64,000 bases of DNA from Pisolithus tinctorius (lineage: Eukaryota; Basidiomycota; Agaricomycetes; Boletales; Pisolithaceae), in NCBI GenBank assembly GCA_024663395.1, contig JANFAH010000002.1, forward strand, positions 3,534,001 to 3,598,000, written 5' to 3'. The position numbers were made by a program, and so were the translations under genes. The notes beneath the pieces were generated by a model. The model was not told where the DNA came from. It made no database searches and saw only the letters and a list, made by a program, of their open reading frames with translations. Positions 45,598-56,434 of this stretch are shown in pieces. How positions within the stretch are numbered: the stretch's first letter is position 1; each line of letters begins with the position of its first letter.

Positions 45598-45755
45598 CAA
45601 TGCAGAAACAGTATCAACAGAATAATTGAAAAGAGTTACAGACGGAAGTAAAGAGTTCAGACTAGAGAGAGCAGATGCGTTGAGTCGGATGTCTGGTTGC
45701 GCACAGTTGGGATCAACGCTTCCTCCAGGCTGTGCGAGCTCCCTGGAGGAGCGGA

Positions 45756-47027
45756 CTAATTTTTTGGCTCTGCCTTCTCCTCAGTCGGAGTAGGCAGAGT
45801 TCCAGCCATAGCTGCACAGGCTTTGGCTGCACGAGAGGTGGACTTGGGACAGTCCTTGGCGGAGTGGCCAGCCTTGCCACAGAAGAGGCAGAGGTTGTTT
45901 TTCATCCTGCGCTGTCGTTCAGTGGAGGTGAGTTTGCCATCCTTGCCCAGAAGATGGGCAATATTGGACTTGGGTGGATCTTTCTGTTTGCCCTTGCCCT
46001 TGGTGTCAGACTTTGGAGCAGAGGATGAGGAGGATGGTGATTTAGTTTTATTGTCAGAGTTGGAAGACTGCAACTTGTCAGAGGTGGACTTGGTGGTGTG
46101 CGAAATCTCTGCTTTGCGCTCCCAGTAGCATGCATTGATGGTCTGAGCGAGTTTGTGGAGTTGTGCAAGGGTAGAAGGTTTTCTGATGCGAGCGATCTTG
46201 TCCTTGATACGGTCTGGAAGTCCACTATAGGAGTGGTGGCGGAGTGCACCGACACTGTAGTCCTTGACCTGTGAAGCCCAGCGATTGAACTCCATGACGT
46301 ATTTGGTAATTTGAGAACCATCCTTCATGGTGAGGTTCTTGAGTTGTTGGATGGCATCTGCTATGGCATCATGCAGACCAAAATTAGTTGTGAGCTCTTG
46401 TAAGAACTCATGGTAGTCATCCATCCAGAGTGGGTGGTCATAGTTGTCGGGATTTAGTAGATCTGGCTCGAACCAAGCCAGAGCCATACCCTTGAGATAA
46501 GACTGAGCAAAGGTAACCTTTGCTCTGTCAGAGCGGAATGCACGAGGGTGGTCTTGGAAGTTCAGCTCGCATTGAATGAGGAACTTGCGGAGTTTTTTAG
46601 GGTCAGAGCTGTCGAAGGTGTCAGGCTCGCGGACTTTGGTTTTTGGAGTGGAGTCCCCAGTGCACGAACTAGACCATGCAAGTGCATGGACAGCTCTAGC
46701 AAGAGCTATGAGGGGATCCTCTGGCGGCTCAGCCGGGTCTTCAGGGGCATCCCTGTCACCACTGCCCCCACCATCGGGATCACCATCAGGGTAGTCAGGG
46801 TCGGGGTCAGGTCCATCATCTCGATTACGAGGAGACAGAGTATGGAAGGTTGTTGGGTGGAGGTCAGAGCAACCAGCTTGTGAAGCGCTTTCGCCCTCAG
46901 TGTGAGAGTGGTGTCAAGTGGAGAATGATTGGAACTGTTCGATGACGGAAGGGAGTCAACACGGATTAGCTAGTGCAACAGCAAGGTTCTCAGCGACCTC
47001 TCTCTGGGATTGAGCTCGAGTTCTCAT
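45756..47027 (-). pseudogene. Element E gag
   Basis: The minus-strand ATG at 47027 gives MRTRAQSQREV. An Asp/Gly/Pro-rich acidic stretch near 46830-46730 precedes the capsid-like domain (about 46640-46130) and a CCHC knuckle (CLFCGKAGHSAKDC, about 45905-45865). Two TGA stops near 46955 and 46910 align with CGA or CAA codons of element F. The rest is open. It ends at TAG 45758-45756, preceded by the slippery A-AAA-AAT (45765-45759). Confidence 0.88.
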
Positions 47028-47088
47028 AACGGTGTAAGTTTTTTGGAAGACAGGAAACAAGATCGTACAAGTGTGAGTACAAATATAC

Positions 47089-47802
47089 TGTCAAGTCCGG
47101 GCCTACTCCGACCAACTCCGACGCTATACAAGGTCTAGAGAAAGGTTCGGAAGCAAGTCCAACACAGAGGAACAGAACTCCGACTAGCAGAGTGTCAGCA
47201 GGAATGAAGACTGCCGAAGCAAAGGCGGAGCAGAGTGAGGGCATCAGGTTTAGCTCGTGTGCTACCCCCTTGCATGATCTCAGCCCTCGTATTTCAGAGG
47301 GAGAGTACAGACAGAGAGTCAGAGATAACTCCAACAGGCAGAAGACAGAATCAGAGGGAGTAGGAACTAAGTTGATATTCGTACTGAAGAACAGCGGAGT
47401 ACAGTACATGTTTTTATACTGCTATGGAGGTACAGTAATCAGAATCAGAACTGACATACAGAGACTCATAAATTTTCAAGTAAAATTTCCTGGATGATGA
47501 ATGAAGGGTAGACAGAGGACATATGAACGGGTAACACAGAACATCCTGAAAAGGAAATAGTCCAGGTGCTGGACCATGCAGTGAGCACGCTGCAGAGTAC
47601 CTGACTGTGAAGGTAGTCACACAACCCCTCAGAGAATGGACTGCTCGGTCTGGTAGGAGAGCAACACAAGTCTGACAGTAGTCGGAGTGGAGACGGTTCG
47701 CAACCAACAGAAGTTGGGCAGAGTTGGTGCGGAGTGAGCAGATGACCAGTGGAAAAGGTTGCGGAGTGAGCAAAGACTTATGATGAACACACAGTTATGA
47801 CA
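47089..47802 (-). repeat. Element E 5' LTR (714 bp)
   Basis: It is equal in length to the 3' LTR. The bases just inside (minus strand GTATATTTGTACTC) are complementary to its predicted RNA start except at one CpG-derived position. Confidence 0.95.
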
Positions 47803-47807
47803 CTCCC

Positions 47808-49015
47808 CTCCCCTGTCCACCACAACCTGTTTTCCTGAGTCAGACACCTCATCCCTCATCTCTCAGTGGGAAGTACCGACCCCTGTCGCCCACCCTCTCC
47901 GACTGCATCCACACCAGGGTTTCTTGGTCCGCCAAGTACTGGCCCCCAGGCCCAGAGTCTCCATCATTGGGGACAGTAAGCCAGCGGGAAAGGGAAAGGA
48001 CAAAGAGGGCGCTCGCCATGACTCCGATCATCGAACAACTGCCAGCAGTCCCACCAATGCTCCCAGCCCTTCCAATGTTTGCCCCGAACCTGTTGCCTCC
48101 AGAAATGCTGCACTCGACTTGCTCGCCTCAGTTGCCCTTGCCCAGGATGACAAGCTGCGATTACCAATCGCAGCAAGTGACTACCTGGACGTTGTTAGGT
48201 TGCTTGACGTCTTCAACAACAGGGACAACATTGATGGGTGTACACTGGAACAAGTTAAGTATTTTGGGCTGCTGTCTGAAATCTACAGAGCAGCAGACGT
48301 GATCGGGAAGGCTACCAACAAAATTAGAACTGCCCAACTGTCCGGTACCACTCCCCTCGCCAAGGTCATCATGGTCTCGATGCTCGAAAAGGGGTACTCG
48401 GATGTTCTGGAAGCTGTCACCGGTGGTGCCTACCATCACCTTCGTGATCATCAGGTCAGGGAGTTCCTTGCCCCAACTGCTTCTCAACTTCTTGAGCAGA
48501 TCAGGCCTAAGGAGGATCTGGTGATCCCCGAAATGAAACCCAAAGCGGACAAGGAGGTCCAATGGGATCCCCCATTGGAGTTTATGGACAATGCGATGGT
48601 TTTTAAAGAGGTTGGTCATCAGTTGGGTATGGGTGCTAATGGATCGGCTTGGGAGGCTCTCCTGCAGAATGCTATGTGGAGTGGAATCGACAAGAACTAT
48701 CATAATGCCATCTATGCTACCGATTCTCTCCCTGCGGCTCCCTTCGTCCCCATCCCTGAATATCAACTTTGCTACTATCTCAGAGGTCGAGCTCTGGTCC
48801 CTGATGGACACCCCCTCTACCAGCACGCTTGCTACCAGTGTTGTCACTTGGGACATTGGTCCTGTCATAATGGACAGGGGTCACGCTGGACTCCAGCCAC
48901 CACCTCAAGCTCTCTGCCTCCACCGCCATCGCTGCCAGTTGCATCCCATACCCATTCCTGCCGACCCACTGCTTCTACTCCCTTGCACTCCCACCACTCG
49001 TCCTCAAGGGTCTGA
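47808..49015 (+). CDS. D ORF3, main part (unknown protein with zinc-knuckle-like motif)
   Basis: Joined to 38591-38717, this gives an uninterrupted 444-codon ORF ending at TGA 49013-49015. The first part is low-complexity (Ser/Pro/Thr). The central part (about 48090-48720) is predicted helical and ordered: SDYLDVVRLLDVFNNRDN, EQVKYFGLLSEIY, GGAYHHLRDHQVREFL, LLQNAMWSGIDKNYHN. A Cys/His motif, CYQCCHLGHWSCH, near 48830-48870 resembles a zinc knuckle with shortened last spacing. The C-terminus is Ser/Pro/His-rich. No signal peptide or membrane segment is seen, so it is not env-like. It has no stop, although D gag-pol has several. Confidence 0.75.
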
Positions 49016-49034
49016 GGACCTTAGGGGGGGGGTG
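49016..49034 (+). other. D polypurine tract
   Basis: A G-rich run (GGACCTTAGGGGGGGGGTG) follows the ORF3 stop. It was directly before the D 3' LTR until element F inserted. GGGTG at 49030-49034 is repeated at 57149-57153 as the TSD of element F. Confidence 0.75.
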
Positions 49035-49036
49035 TG

Positions 49037-49750
49037 TGTCATAACCATGCGTTCACACTAAGCCCTTACTCACTCCACGCCCTACTCCGCCGGTCATTCA
49101 CTCACTCTGCACCAACTCCGCCCAACTTCTGTTGGTTGCAAACCATCTCTGCTCCAACTGCTGTTGGACTTGTGTTGCTCTCCTACCGGACCGAGTGGTC
49201 CATCCTCTGAGGGGTCATGTGACTACCTTCGCAGTCAGGTACTCTGCAGCGTGCTCACTGCATGGTCCAGTGCCTGGACTATTTCCTTTTCTGGATGTTC
49301 TGTGTTACCCATTCATATGTCCTCCATCTACCCTTCATTCGTCGTCCAGGAAGTTTTACTTGAAAATTTATGAGTCTCTGTATGTCAGTTCCGATTCTGA
49401 TTACTGTACCTCCATAGCAGTATAAAAACATGTACTGTACTCTGCTGTTCTGCAGTATGAATATCAACTTAGTTCCTACTCCCTCTGATTCCGTCTTCTG
49501 CCTGTCGGAGTTATCTCCGACTCTCCGTCTGTACTCTCCCTCTGAAATATGAGGGCTGAGATTGTGCAAGGGGGTAGCGCATGAGCTAAACCCGATGCCC
49601 TCACTCCGCTCTGCCTTTGTCTCAGTGGTCTTCGTTCCTGCCGACACTCCGCTAGTCGGAGTTCTGTTCCTCTGTGTCGGACTTGCTTCCGAACCCTCCT
49701 CTAGACCTTGTTTAGCGTCGGAGTTGGTCAGAGTAGGCCCGGACTTGACA
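49037..49750 (+). repeat. Element F 5' LTR (714 bp)
   Basis: TATAAAAA is at 49421. The predicted RNA start AGTATGAATAT is at 49454-49464, 33 bases later. The GCAAGGGGG-TAGC-GCATGA-GCTA motif is at about 49566-49588. It ends GGACTTGACA. Confidence 0.95.
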
Positions 49751-49752
49751 GT

Positions 49753-49763
49753 ATATTCATACT
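49753..49763 (+). other. Element F self-priming primer-binding site
   Basis: ATATTCATACT, two bases after the LTR, is the exact complement of the predicted RNA 5' end (49454-49464). Confidence 0.78.
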
Positions 49764-49810
49764 CGCACTTGTACGATCTCCTTTTCTGTCTTCCAAAAAC
49801 TTACGCCATT

Positions 49811-51097
49811 ATGAGAACTCGAGCTCAATCCCAGAGAGAGGTCACTGAGAACCTCGCTGTAGCGCTAGCTAATCCACATCGACTCCCTTCCATCGTTGAA
49901 CAATTCCAGTCTTTCTCCACTCAACTCCGCTCTCGCGCTGAAGGTGAAAGCGCTTTGCAAGCTGGTCACTCCGACCTCCACCCAACAACCTTCCATACTC
50001 CATCTCCTCGTAATTGAGATGATGACCCTGACCCCGACCCTGACTACCCTGATGGTGATCCTGATGGCAGGGGCAGCAGTGATGGGGATGTCCCCGAAAA
50101 CCCGGCTGAGCCGCCAGAGGATCCCCTCGTAGCTCTTGCTAGAGCTGTCCATGCACTTGTGCAGTCTAGTTCACGCACTGGGGACTCCACTCTGAAAACC
50201 AAGGTCCGCGAGCCTGACACCTTCAACAGCTCTGACCCTAAAAAACTCCGCAAGTTCCTCATTCAATGCGAGCTGAACTTCCAAGACCGCCCTTGCACAT
50301 TTCACTCTGACAGAGCAAAAGTTACCTTTGCTCAATCTTATCTCAAGGGTATGGCCCTGGCTTGGTTCGAGCCAGACCTGCTAAACCCCGACAACTATGA
50401 CCGCCCGCTCTGGATGGACGACTACCATGAGTTCTTACAAGAGCTCATGGCTAACTTCGGTCTGCATGATGCCATAGCGGATGCCATCCAACAACTCGAG
50501 AACCTTACCATGAAGGACGGTTCTCATATTACCAAATATGTCATGGAGTTCAATCGCTGGGCTTCGCAAGTCAAGGACTACGGTGTCAGTGCACTCTGCC
50601 ACCGCTTCTATAGCAGACTTCCAGACCGCATCAAGGATGAGATCGCTCACGTCGGAAAACCTTCTACCCTTGCACAACTCCGCGAACTCACTCAGACCAT
50701 CGATGCGCACTACTGGGAGTGCAAAGCAGAGATCTCGTGCACCACCAAGTCCACCTCCAACAAGTCGCAGTCTTCCAACTCTGACAATAAAACTAAATCG
50801 TCGTCCTCCTCGTCCTCCGCTCCAAAGTCTGACGCCAAGGGCAAGGGCAAACAGAAAGATCCACCCAAGTCCAACAGGTCTAAGTCCGATATTGCCCACC
50901 TTCTGGGTAAAGATGGCAAACTCACCTCTGCTGAGTGCCAGCGTAGGATGAAGAACAACCTCTGCCTCTTCTGTGGCGAGGCTGGCCACTCCGCCAAGGA
51001 CTGTCCCAAGTCCACCTCCCATGCAGCCAAAGCCCGTGCAGCTACGGCTGGAACTCCGCCTACTCCGCCTGCAGAGAAGGCAGAGCCAAAAAATTAG
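49811..51097 (+). pseudogene. Element F gag
   Basis: The ATG at 49811 gives MRTRAQSQREV. An acidic Asp/Pro/Gly stretch follows the single internal TGA (50015-50017), which is CGA in element E. The capsid-like domain spans about 50210-50720 (KLRKFLIQCELNF, VTFAQSYLKGMALAWFE, YVMEFNRWASQV). A Ser-rich linker and a CCHC knuckle (CLFCGEAGHSAKDC, about 50960-51005) follow. It ends at TAG 51095-51097, overlapping the frameshift site. Gag would form the particle and bind RNA through the knuckle. Confidence 0.92.
51088..51097 (+). promoter_or_regulatory. Element F gag-pol -1 frameshift site
   Basis: A-AAA-AAT-TAG: slippage by one base back gives AAA TTA GTC, and the pol frame is open from here into the protease. 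Element E has the same site. Confidence 0.75.
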
Positions 51098-54000
51098 TCC
51101 GCTCCTCCAGGGAGCTCGCACAGCCTGGAGGAAGTGTTGAACCCAACTGTGCACAACCGGACATCCAACTCAACGCGTCCGCTCTCTCTAGTCCGAACTC
51201 TTTACTTCTGTCTGTAACTCTTTTCAATTATTCTGTTGATACTGTTTCTGCATTGATCGATTCCGGCTCTTCTCATTGTTTCATAGACCCATCTATAATC
51301 AAAAAATATGCCATTCCTGTCTCCTCTGTTTCTCCGCCAATTCTGCTCCACTTGTTTGATGGTAGTACCAATGCTGTCATTTCCCAAGAAGTAGATCTTT
51401 CCCTCCGCTTCCCTTCCAGCAATGTCAATTCCATTTCATTTTATGTTACTCCATTGGATTCTTCATGTTTGCTGGTGTTAGGACACAACTGGCTCACCCG
51501 CTTCAATCCGTCAATTGACTGGGTACTGGGCAGTATATCGTTCAAACCATCATTACAGGGAATGCTGACACCCCAGGCACCTTCGTCACTTTCCGCTGCA
51601 ACCTCCGCTCCGGATCTGACACCCTCCACTCCGTGTGCAGCTCCGACTGCACCTCTGACAGACTCGCTGCGCTCCGCTCCGCTCATCTCACTCATCAATG
51701 CTGCTGCGTATGTCAGAGCCTGTGCTCTCCCTGGCTCTAGACAGTTCCGCTTGCAGCTCTCCGCTGATGATGTGAAGCTTTGTGCATCCTCTGCTTCCTC
51801 TCCGCCTCCTGACCTCTCCTCGGTTCCTCCTGAGTATCACGAGTTTGCTGACATCTTTAGCAAAGACAAGGCCACAGAACTTCTGCCACACCGCTCGTTC
51901 GATCTCAAGATCGACCTCGAGGAAGGAGCCTCTCCACCCATTGGTACAATCTACTCTCTTTCTCCGCCAGAGCTTGAAGCTCTCCGCACCTTCATTGACG
52001 AGCATCTTGGCTATGGTTTCATCAAACAATCCACCTCCACTCATGGTGCCCCTGTCCTCTTCGTAAAGAAGAAGGACGGTTCACTCCGCCTCTGCGTAGA
52101 CTATTGAGGACTCAACAAAATCACAAAAAAAGATCGCTATCTGCTGCCACTCATCTCTGACCTACTCGACTCTCCAAGCCGCGCTAAAGTCTACACCAAG
52201 ATCGATCTCCGCCATGCCTATCATCTGGTCCACATAGCAGACGGAGATGAATGGAAAATGGCATTCCGCACTCGTTATGGTTCTTATGAGTGGCGGGTAA
52301 TGCCATTCAGTCTGACTAACGCACCTGCAGCCTTCCAGCGATTTGTCAATAGCATCTTTGCAGACATGCTCGATGCCTGCGTTGTGGTGTACCTCGATGA
52401 CATCCTAATCTATTCGCAGGATGTGGAGTCGCATTGCAAACACGTAAAAGAGGTCCTCCGCCACCTTCGAAAGCATGGCCTTTATGCCAAGCTGGAGAAA
52501 TGCGAGTTTCACTCTGACTCCGTCGAGTACCTCAGTTATGTCCTTTCTCCCTCCAGTCTCACCATGTCCGCTGAGAAGGTCCAGGCAGTCTGCGACTGGC
52601 CTGAGCCACAGAAGGTGCGGGACATCCAGTCTTTCCTTGGTTTTGCAAATTTCTACAGACGGTTCATTAATAACTACTCCGACATCGTCGTTCCACTCAC
52701 TTGCCTCATGCGAAAGGGTGCTCCTTGGAACTTTTCTGAGGAGTGCCGGTCTGCTTTCCTCTGCCTGAAGGATGCCTTCAGTTCCACTCCTATTCTTACT
52801 CATTGGGTTCCTGACGCTCCACTTACAGTTGAAACCAACGCCTCCGACTATGCCATTGCTGGCATTTTGTCAATCACCTGCTCTGACGGTGAACTCCGCC
52901 CAGTCGCTTTCTACTCTTGCACCATGACCATGCCAGAACTCAACTATGATACCCACGACAAGGAGCTGTTGGCTATCTTCGAGGCCTTCCACCATTGGCG
53001 GCATTACTTAGAAGGCTCCGCCTTACCTGTCGACGTGGTGATGGACCACAAAAACCTTGAGTACTTTTCCACCTCTAAGGTTCTCGCTTGTCGACAGGCC
53101 CACTGGTCGGAGTACCTTTCCCAGTTTAATCTTTCTATCCGCTTCCGACCTGGCCACTTAGGAGCCAAACCCGATGCACTTACACGACGTTGGGATGTCT
53201 ACCCAAAAGGGGGGGATAGGGACTACGCACAGGTAAATCCTCACAATCTCCGCCCTATGTTTACACAGGAGCAACTCGCATCATCCCTCCATACCACCAC
53301 CCTCTTGGCACCTGTACTCCGTGCCGCCATGGTCTTTGATGTTGAGTGCTTGCACTCCGACATCATCTCCGCCCTACCCTCTGACCCTGTCTCCGCCAGC
53401 CATCTCCCAACTCCGACTAAGCCTCGGTGGTCCCTGGACTCCAACAGTCTACTCCACCTTGATGGTCATATCTTTGTCCCTGACATTGATGACCTCCGCC
53501 TTCGAGTGCTTCGGTTCAAGCATGATCATCCTCTAGCAGGCCATTTCAGGCAAAACCACACCCTAGAACTCGTCTGCAGGGACTATGTGTGGCCAATACA
53601 TCAGGTCTTGCACCGCCTGTGGATGGAGCAAAACTCCACGCCACCGCCCTTATGGTCTACTGAAGCAACTCCCCGTCCCAGAGAGACCTTGGAACTCCAT
53701 CTCCATGGACTTCATCGAACACCTCCCCAACTCCGATGGCTACTCCACCATACTCGTGGTAGTGGACTGCCTCTCAAAGCAAGCGGTGTTCATCCCCACC
53801 CACGACTCCATCACCTCCGCCAAACTCGCTAAGCTCTTCCTAACCCATGTCTTCTCCAAGCACAGAGTTCCAGCTAATGTCACCTCCGACAGAGGTCCTG
53901 AGTTCGTCTCACACTTCTTCCACTCTCTAGGAAAGGCCCTTGATATGCGTCTTCACTTCACTTCAGGTTACCACCCAGAAGGCGATGGTCAGACCGAGCG

Positions 54001-54790
54001 AACGAACCAGACCCTCAAACAGTACCTTCGTGTCTACTGCAACTACCAACAAGACAACTGGGCTGAGCTGTTACCTCTAGTGGAGTTCACTTTCAACAAT
54101 GCACCAAGTGCGACTACTGGAGTTTCTCCCTTCTTCGCTAACAAGGGATACCACCCAAACTTGTCTGTGGTCCCTGACCAAGACCTCACCTCTCCAAGGG
54201 CTCATGACTACGTCGTCGAGCTCTCTGCCCTTCATGACTTCCTCCGCTCCAAAATGTCCGCTGCTCAACAGCGCTACCAGGGTCCAGCAGATGCTAAACG
54301 CATACCTCCGCCTGAGTTCAAGGTCGGAGAACAGGCCTACGTCAAAGCCAAGTACTTCCGCTCCACTCGTCCTTCGGAAAAACTCTCCAAAAAGTACTTA
54401 GGTCCATTCACCATCCTGGCCAGGCCAGGTACGCATTCTGTCACCCTTAAGCTCCCTGACTCTATGTGCTCGGTACATCCGGTCTTCCATGTCTCACAAC
54501 TGGAAGCCGCAGCAGCTAACCCTTTCCCAAACCGACAACAACCTCCACCTCCGCCAGTGGATGTTGATGGTGACCTTGAGTACGAAGTATCAGAGATACT
54601 CGACTCTAAGGTGGACTGCTGTTGCCGCCACTGTCAACTCTTGTATCTAGTCCACTGGGCTGGTTATGAGAACACCGACGAAGAAACCTCTTGGTTGCTT
54701 GCAACTGAGCTAGATCATGCTTCCAACATAGTATCCACTTTCCATGAATGCTATCCACACAAACCTGGCCCATACCAACCTCTGCCTTAA
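51098..54790 (+). pseudogene. Element F pol: protease to chromodomain, two lesions
   Basis: The order is protease (LIDSGSSHCFID, about 51250), RT (LFVKKKDGSLRLCVDY, then YLDDILIY near 52398), RNase H (about 52800-53100), integrase and chromodomain (VSEILDSK ... LYLVHWAGYEN, about 54560-54740; stop TAA 54788-54790). Lesions are TGA 52106-52108 (TGG in element E) and a 23-bp deletion at about 53595 that removes the stretch between the integrase His pair and Cys pair and shifts the frame. The downstream integrase core (MDFIEHLP, SDRGPEF, GDGQTERTN) is intact. Restoring these few lesions is not needed to recognise the full Tf1/sushi-type domain order. Confidence 0.93.
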
Positions 54791-54992
54791 TACTCCACCT
54801 ACATAAACCTCCTCCGTGGGCCAACTCCGCCTCTTACCAAACTACCTTAAGTACTTTAGAATTTTCTCCGCTTATCCGTTTCACTTCTCAGAGTCACAAA
54901 CAAAATCACAAGTCTATCTCATAGTAATACAAAATATACAAACTAAAGACAAAAAAAAAAAAGAGAAAAAGAAAAAACAAAACAAAACAACT
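54791..54992. other. Convergent spacer in element F
   Basis: About 200 bp separate the pol stop and the antisense stop. An A-rich stretch (54925-54990) follows the antisense gene as its T-rich 3' flank. No gene is seen. Confidence 0.6.
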
Positions 54993-56240
54993 CTACTCTT
55001 CCATCGCTTGCTCTCTGCCACCCTCCTGTTCTTCACCGCCTTCCTGCTCTCCTTTGACTTCTTCCTCATTATCCCCCTCCACACCTTCATCTGCTTCCTC
55101 TTGCTGGTCCTCCGCCGCCTCTGACTGAGGCCTTTTCCAACCTCCTCCCATGCGCTCAAGTTCAGCCAGTCTGGCTTCATGCGCATCTTCCCTCCTCCTC
55201 ATCTCTGCCCACTCCGCCCATGCATGGTACATTCCCCACTCATTGGCAGTCCACTCTGCTGCCTCTGCCATCCACTCCACTGCCTTTGCCATCCTCTCGA
55301 AGGCTGTTGCAGCCTTCTCATGCGCCGCTGCATACCTCTCTGCAGCCTGCAACTGCCGCTCCCGCTCCCACTCCGTCCACCAGGAGGAGACCCCCGAGGG
55401 TCCCTCGAGTGGTGTCCCTGGTTCCTCCTCATCCTCTCCGCCTGCCTCCCACTCGTCATCTGCTTCCTCCGTCTCTGTCGCTCTCTCCTTTCCCTTCCCT
55501 CACATCCTCTTCTTCTTCTCTCCTTGGGAGCTCCCCATCCCTGCTCTCTTCCGCGAAGGCCCCGCCACTGCTTCTTCCCGCGTCCAGCTGCATGTCTTCT
55601 TTTTGTTATGGCAGGGCACACAGGCCCTGGTCTTGCCTTGTCCTGGCTCGCACTGGCCCACCATCAGACTCGCTACACAGCGAGTGCAGGGGGGCCACCT
55701 GGTTGTGGTGACCACCACGGAGGCCCCAGGGACCTTCTGGGCAGTGTTGACATCGTACACCATGCCACATAATCTAAGAAAGTAAAACTGCGAGTCAGCT
55801 CCGCCTGACCCACAGTGCTCCGCCACTCACCTTTGAGCGGCCTCGTCCTGCCTGGCCTGAGCCCTCTCCTTAGAGGCCCTCTGCCTCTGCCTCTCGGCCT
55901 CCTCCGCTGCCGCTTTCTGCCTCTGCTTCTCAGCCTCTTCCTCCACCGCCTTCTTCCTCTGCACCTCCTCTTCCTCTCTCTGCCTCCGCTCCACCTCCTG
56001 CCACGCCTCTTCCACCTTTTGTCTCTTGGCCTCCTCTCGTTTGGCCTTGCGCTCCGCCTCACATTCTCGCTCCTTCTTCTCCACCTCTTCTCACCGACGT
56101 GCCTTCTCCACTGTCTTCTTGTGCTCAGTGTCTGTCGAGTCGTCTGTAAGGACAACTAGGTCGTCGTCAGCGACCTGGGAGTAGTCACGAGAGTGACCAG
56201 GGGTGGGCTGGGGGGTTTTGTTCTGACGCTGAGAGGACAT
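54993..56240 (-). pseudogene. Element F antisense gene: coiled-coil, six-cysteine cluster protein
   Basis: Exon 1 (56240-55831) starts MSSQRQNKTPQPTPG, with an acidic segment (VADDDLVVLTDDS) and then a coiled coil of Glu/Lys/Arg/Gln. The intron (55830-55774, 57 bp) is GTGAGT...CTTAG, with a CTGAC-type branch region, and is phase 2 as in element E. Exon 2 (55773-54993) reads VYDVNTAQKVPGASVVV, the cluster CX2CX8CX9CX2CX6C (about 55690-55590), an acidic stretch, AAERYAAAHEKAATAFERM, the conserved GGGWKRPQ and an acidic tail. In-frame TGAs lie in exon 1 (about 56095) and at 55502-55500. Coding potential is supported by the shared intron position and cysteines across three copies. Confidence 0.83.
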
Positions 56241-56434
56241 GATGATGGGGGATGGGATACGAAGGATCAGTACCCTAACACATGTTTTTAAGCGGAACTT
56301 CGAACTCCGATGGAGCTCCGCCACGGCTGAACCCATTATCCTCGAGGCATCAAAATAATTTCAAATGATCAACTCGTGTTGATCTCGTTCCATACATGTG
56401 GCCTTCAGGGGTTCAGGCCCTAAGGGGGGGGCAC
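56241..56434 (-). promoter_or_regulatory. Candidate promoter of the element F antisense gene
   Basis: It contains a TATA-like TTAAAAA with adjacent CATGTG (56279-56290) and the perfect dyad GATCAAC-N4-GTTGATC (56367-56384). The polypurine tract (8 G, 56424-56431) and 3' LTR follow. Confidence 0.5.

Larger units (their letters stand above)
38718..47802 (-). mobile_element. Ty3/gypsy element E (family A), minus strand
   Basis: The TSD is CTCCC (38713-38717 and 47803-47807). The LTRs are both 714 bp: 47089-47802 (5') and 38718-39431 (3'). It has a full set of gag, pol and antisense gene, with one nested solo LTR B (44634-45597). It is inserted within D ORF3. Defects are a few stops and the LTR B insertion in protease; RNase H through chromodomain is one intact 648-codon ORF. 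Confidence 0.96.

Noticed and set aside
48161..48868. Minus-strand 235-codon ORF opposite D ORF3
   Set aside because: No motif is recognisable, and the plus strand holds the longer ORF that continues in frame across the element E insertion.
38591..49015. D ORF3 as an envelope protein
   Set aside because: No signal peptide, transmembrane segment or glycoprotein-like cysteine pattern is visible.
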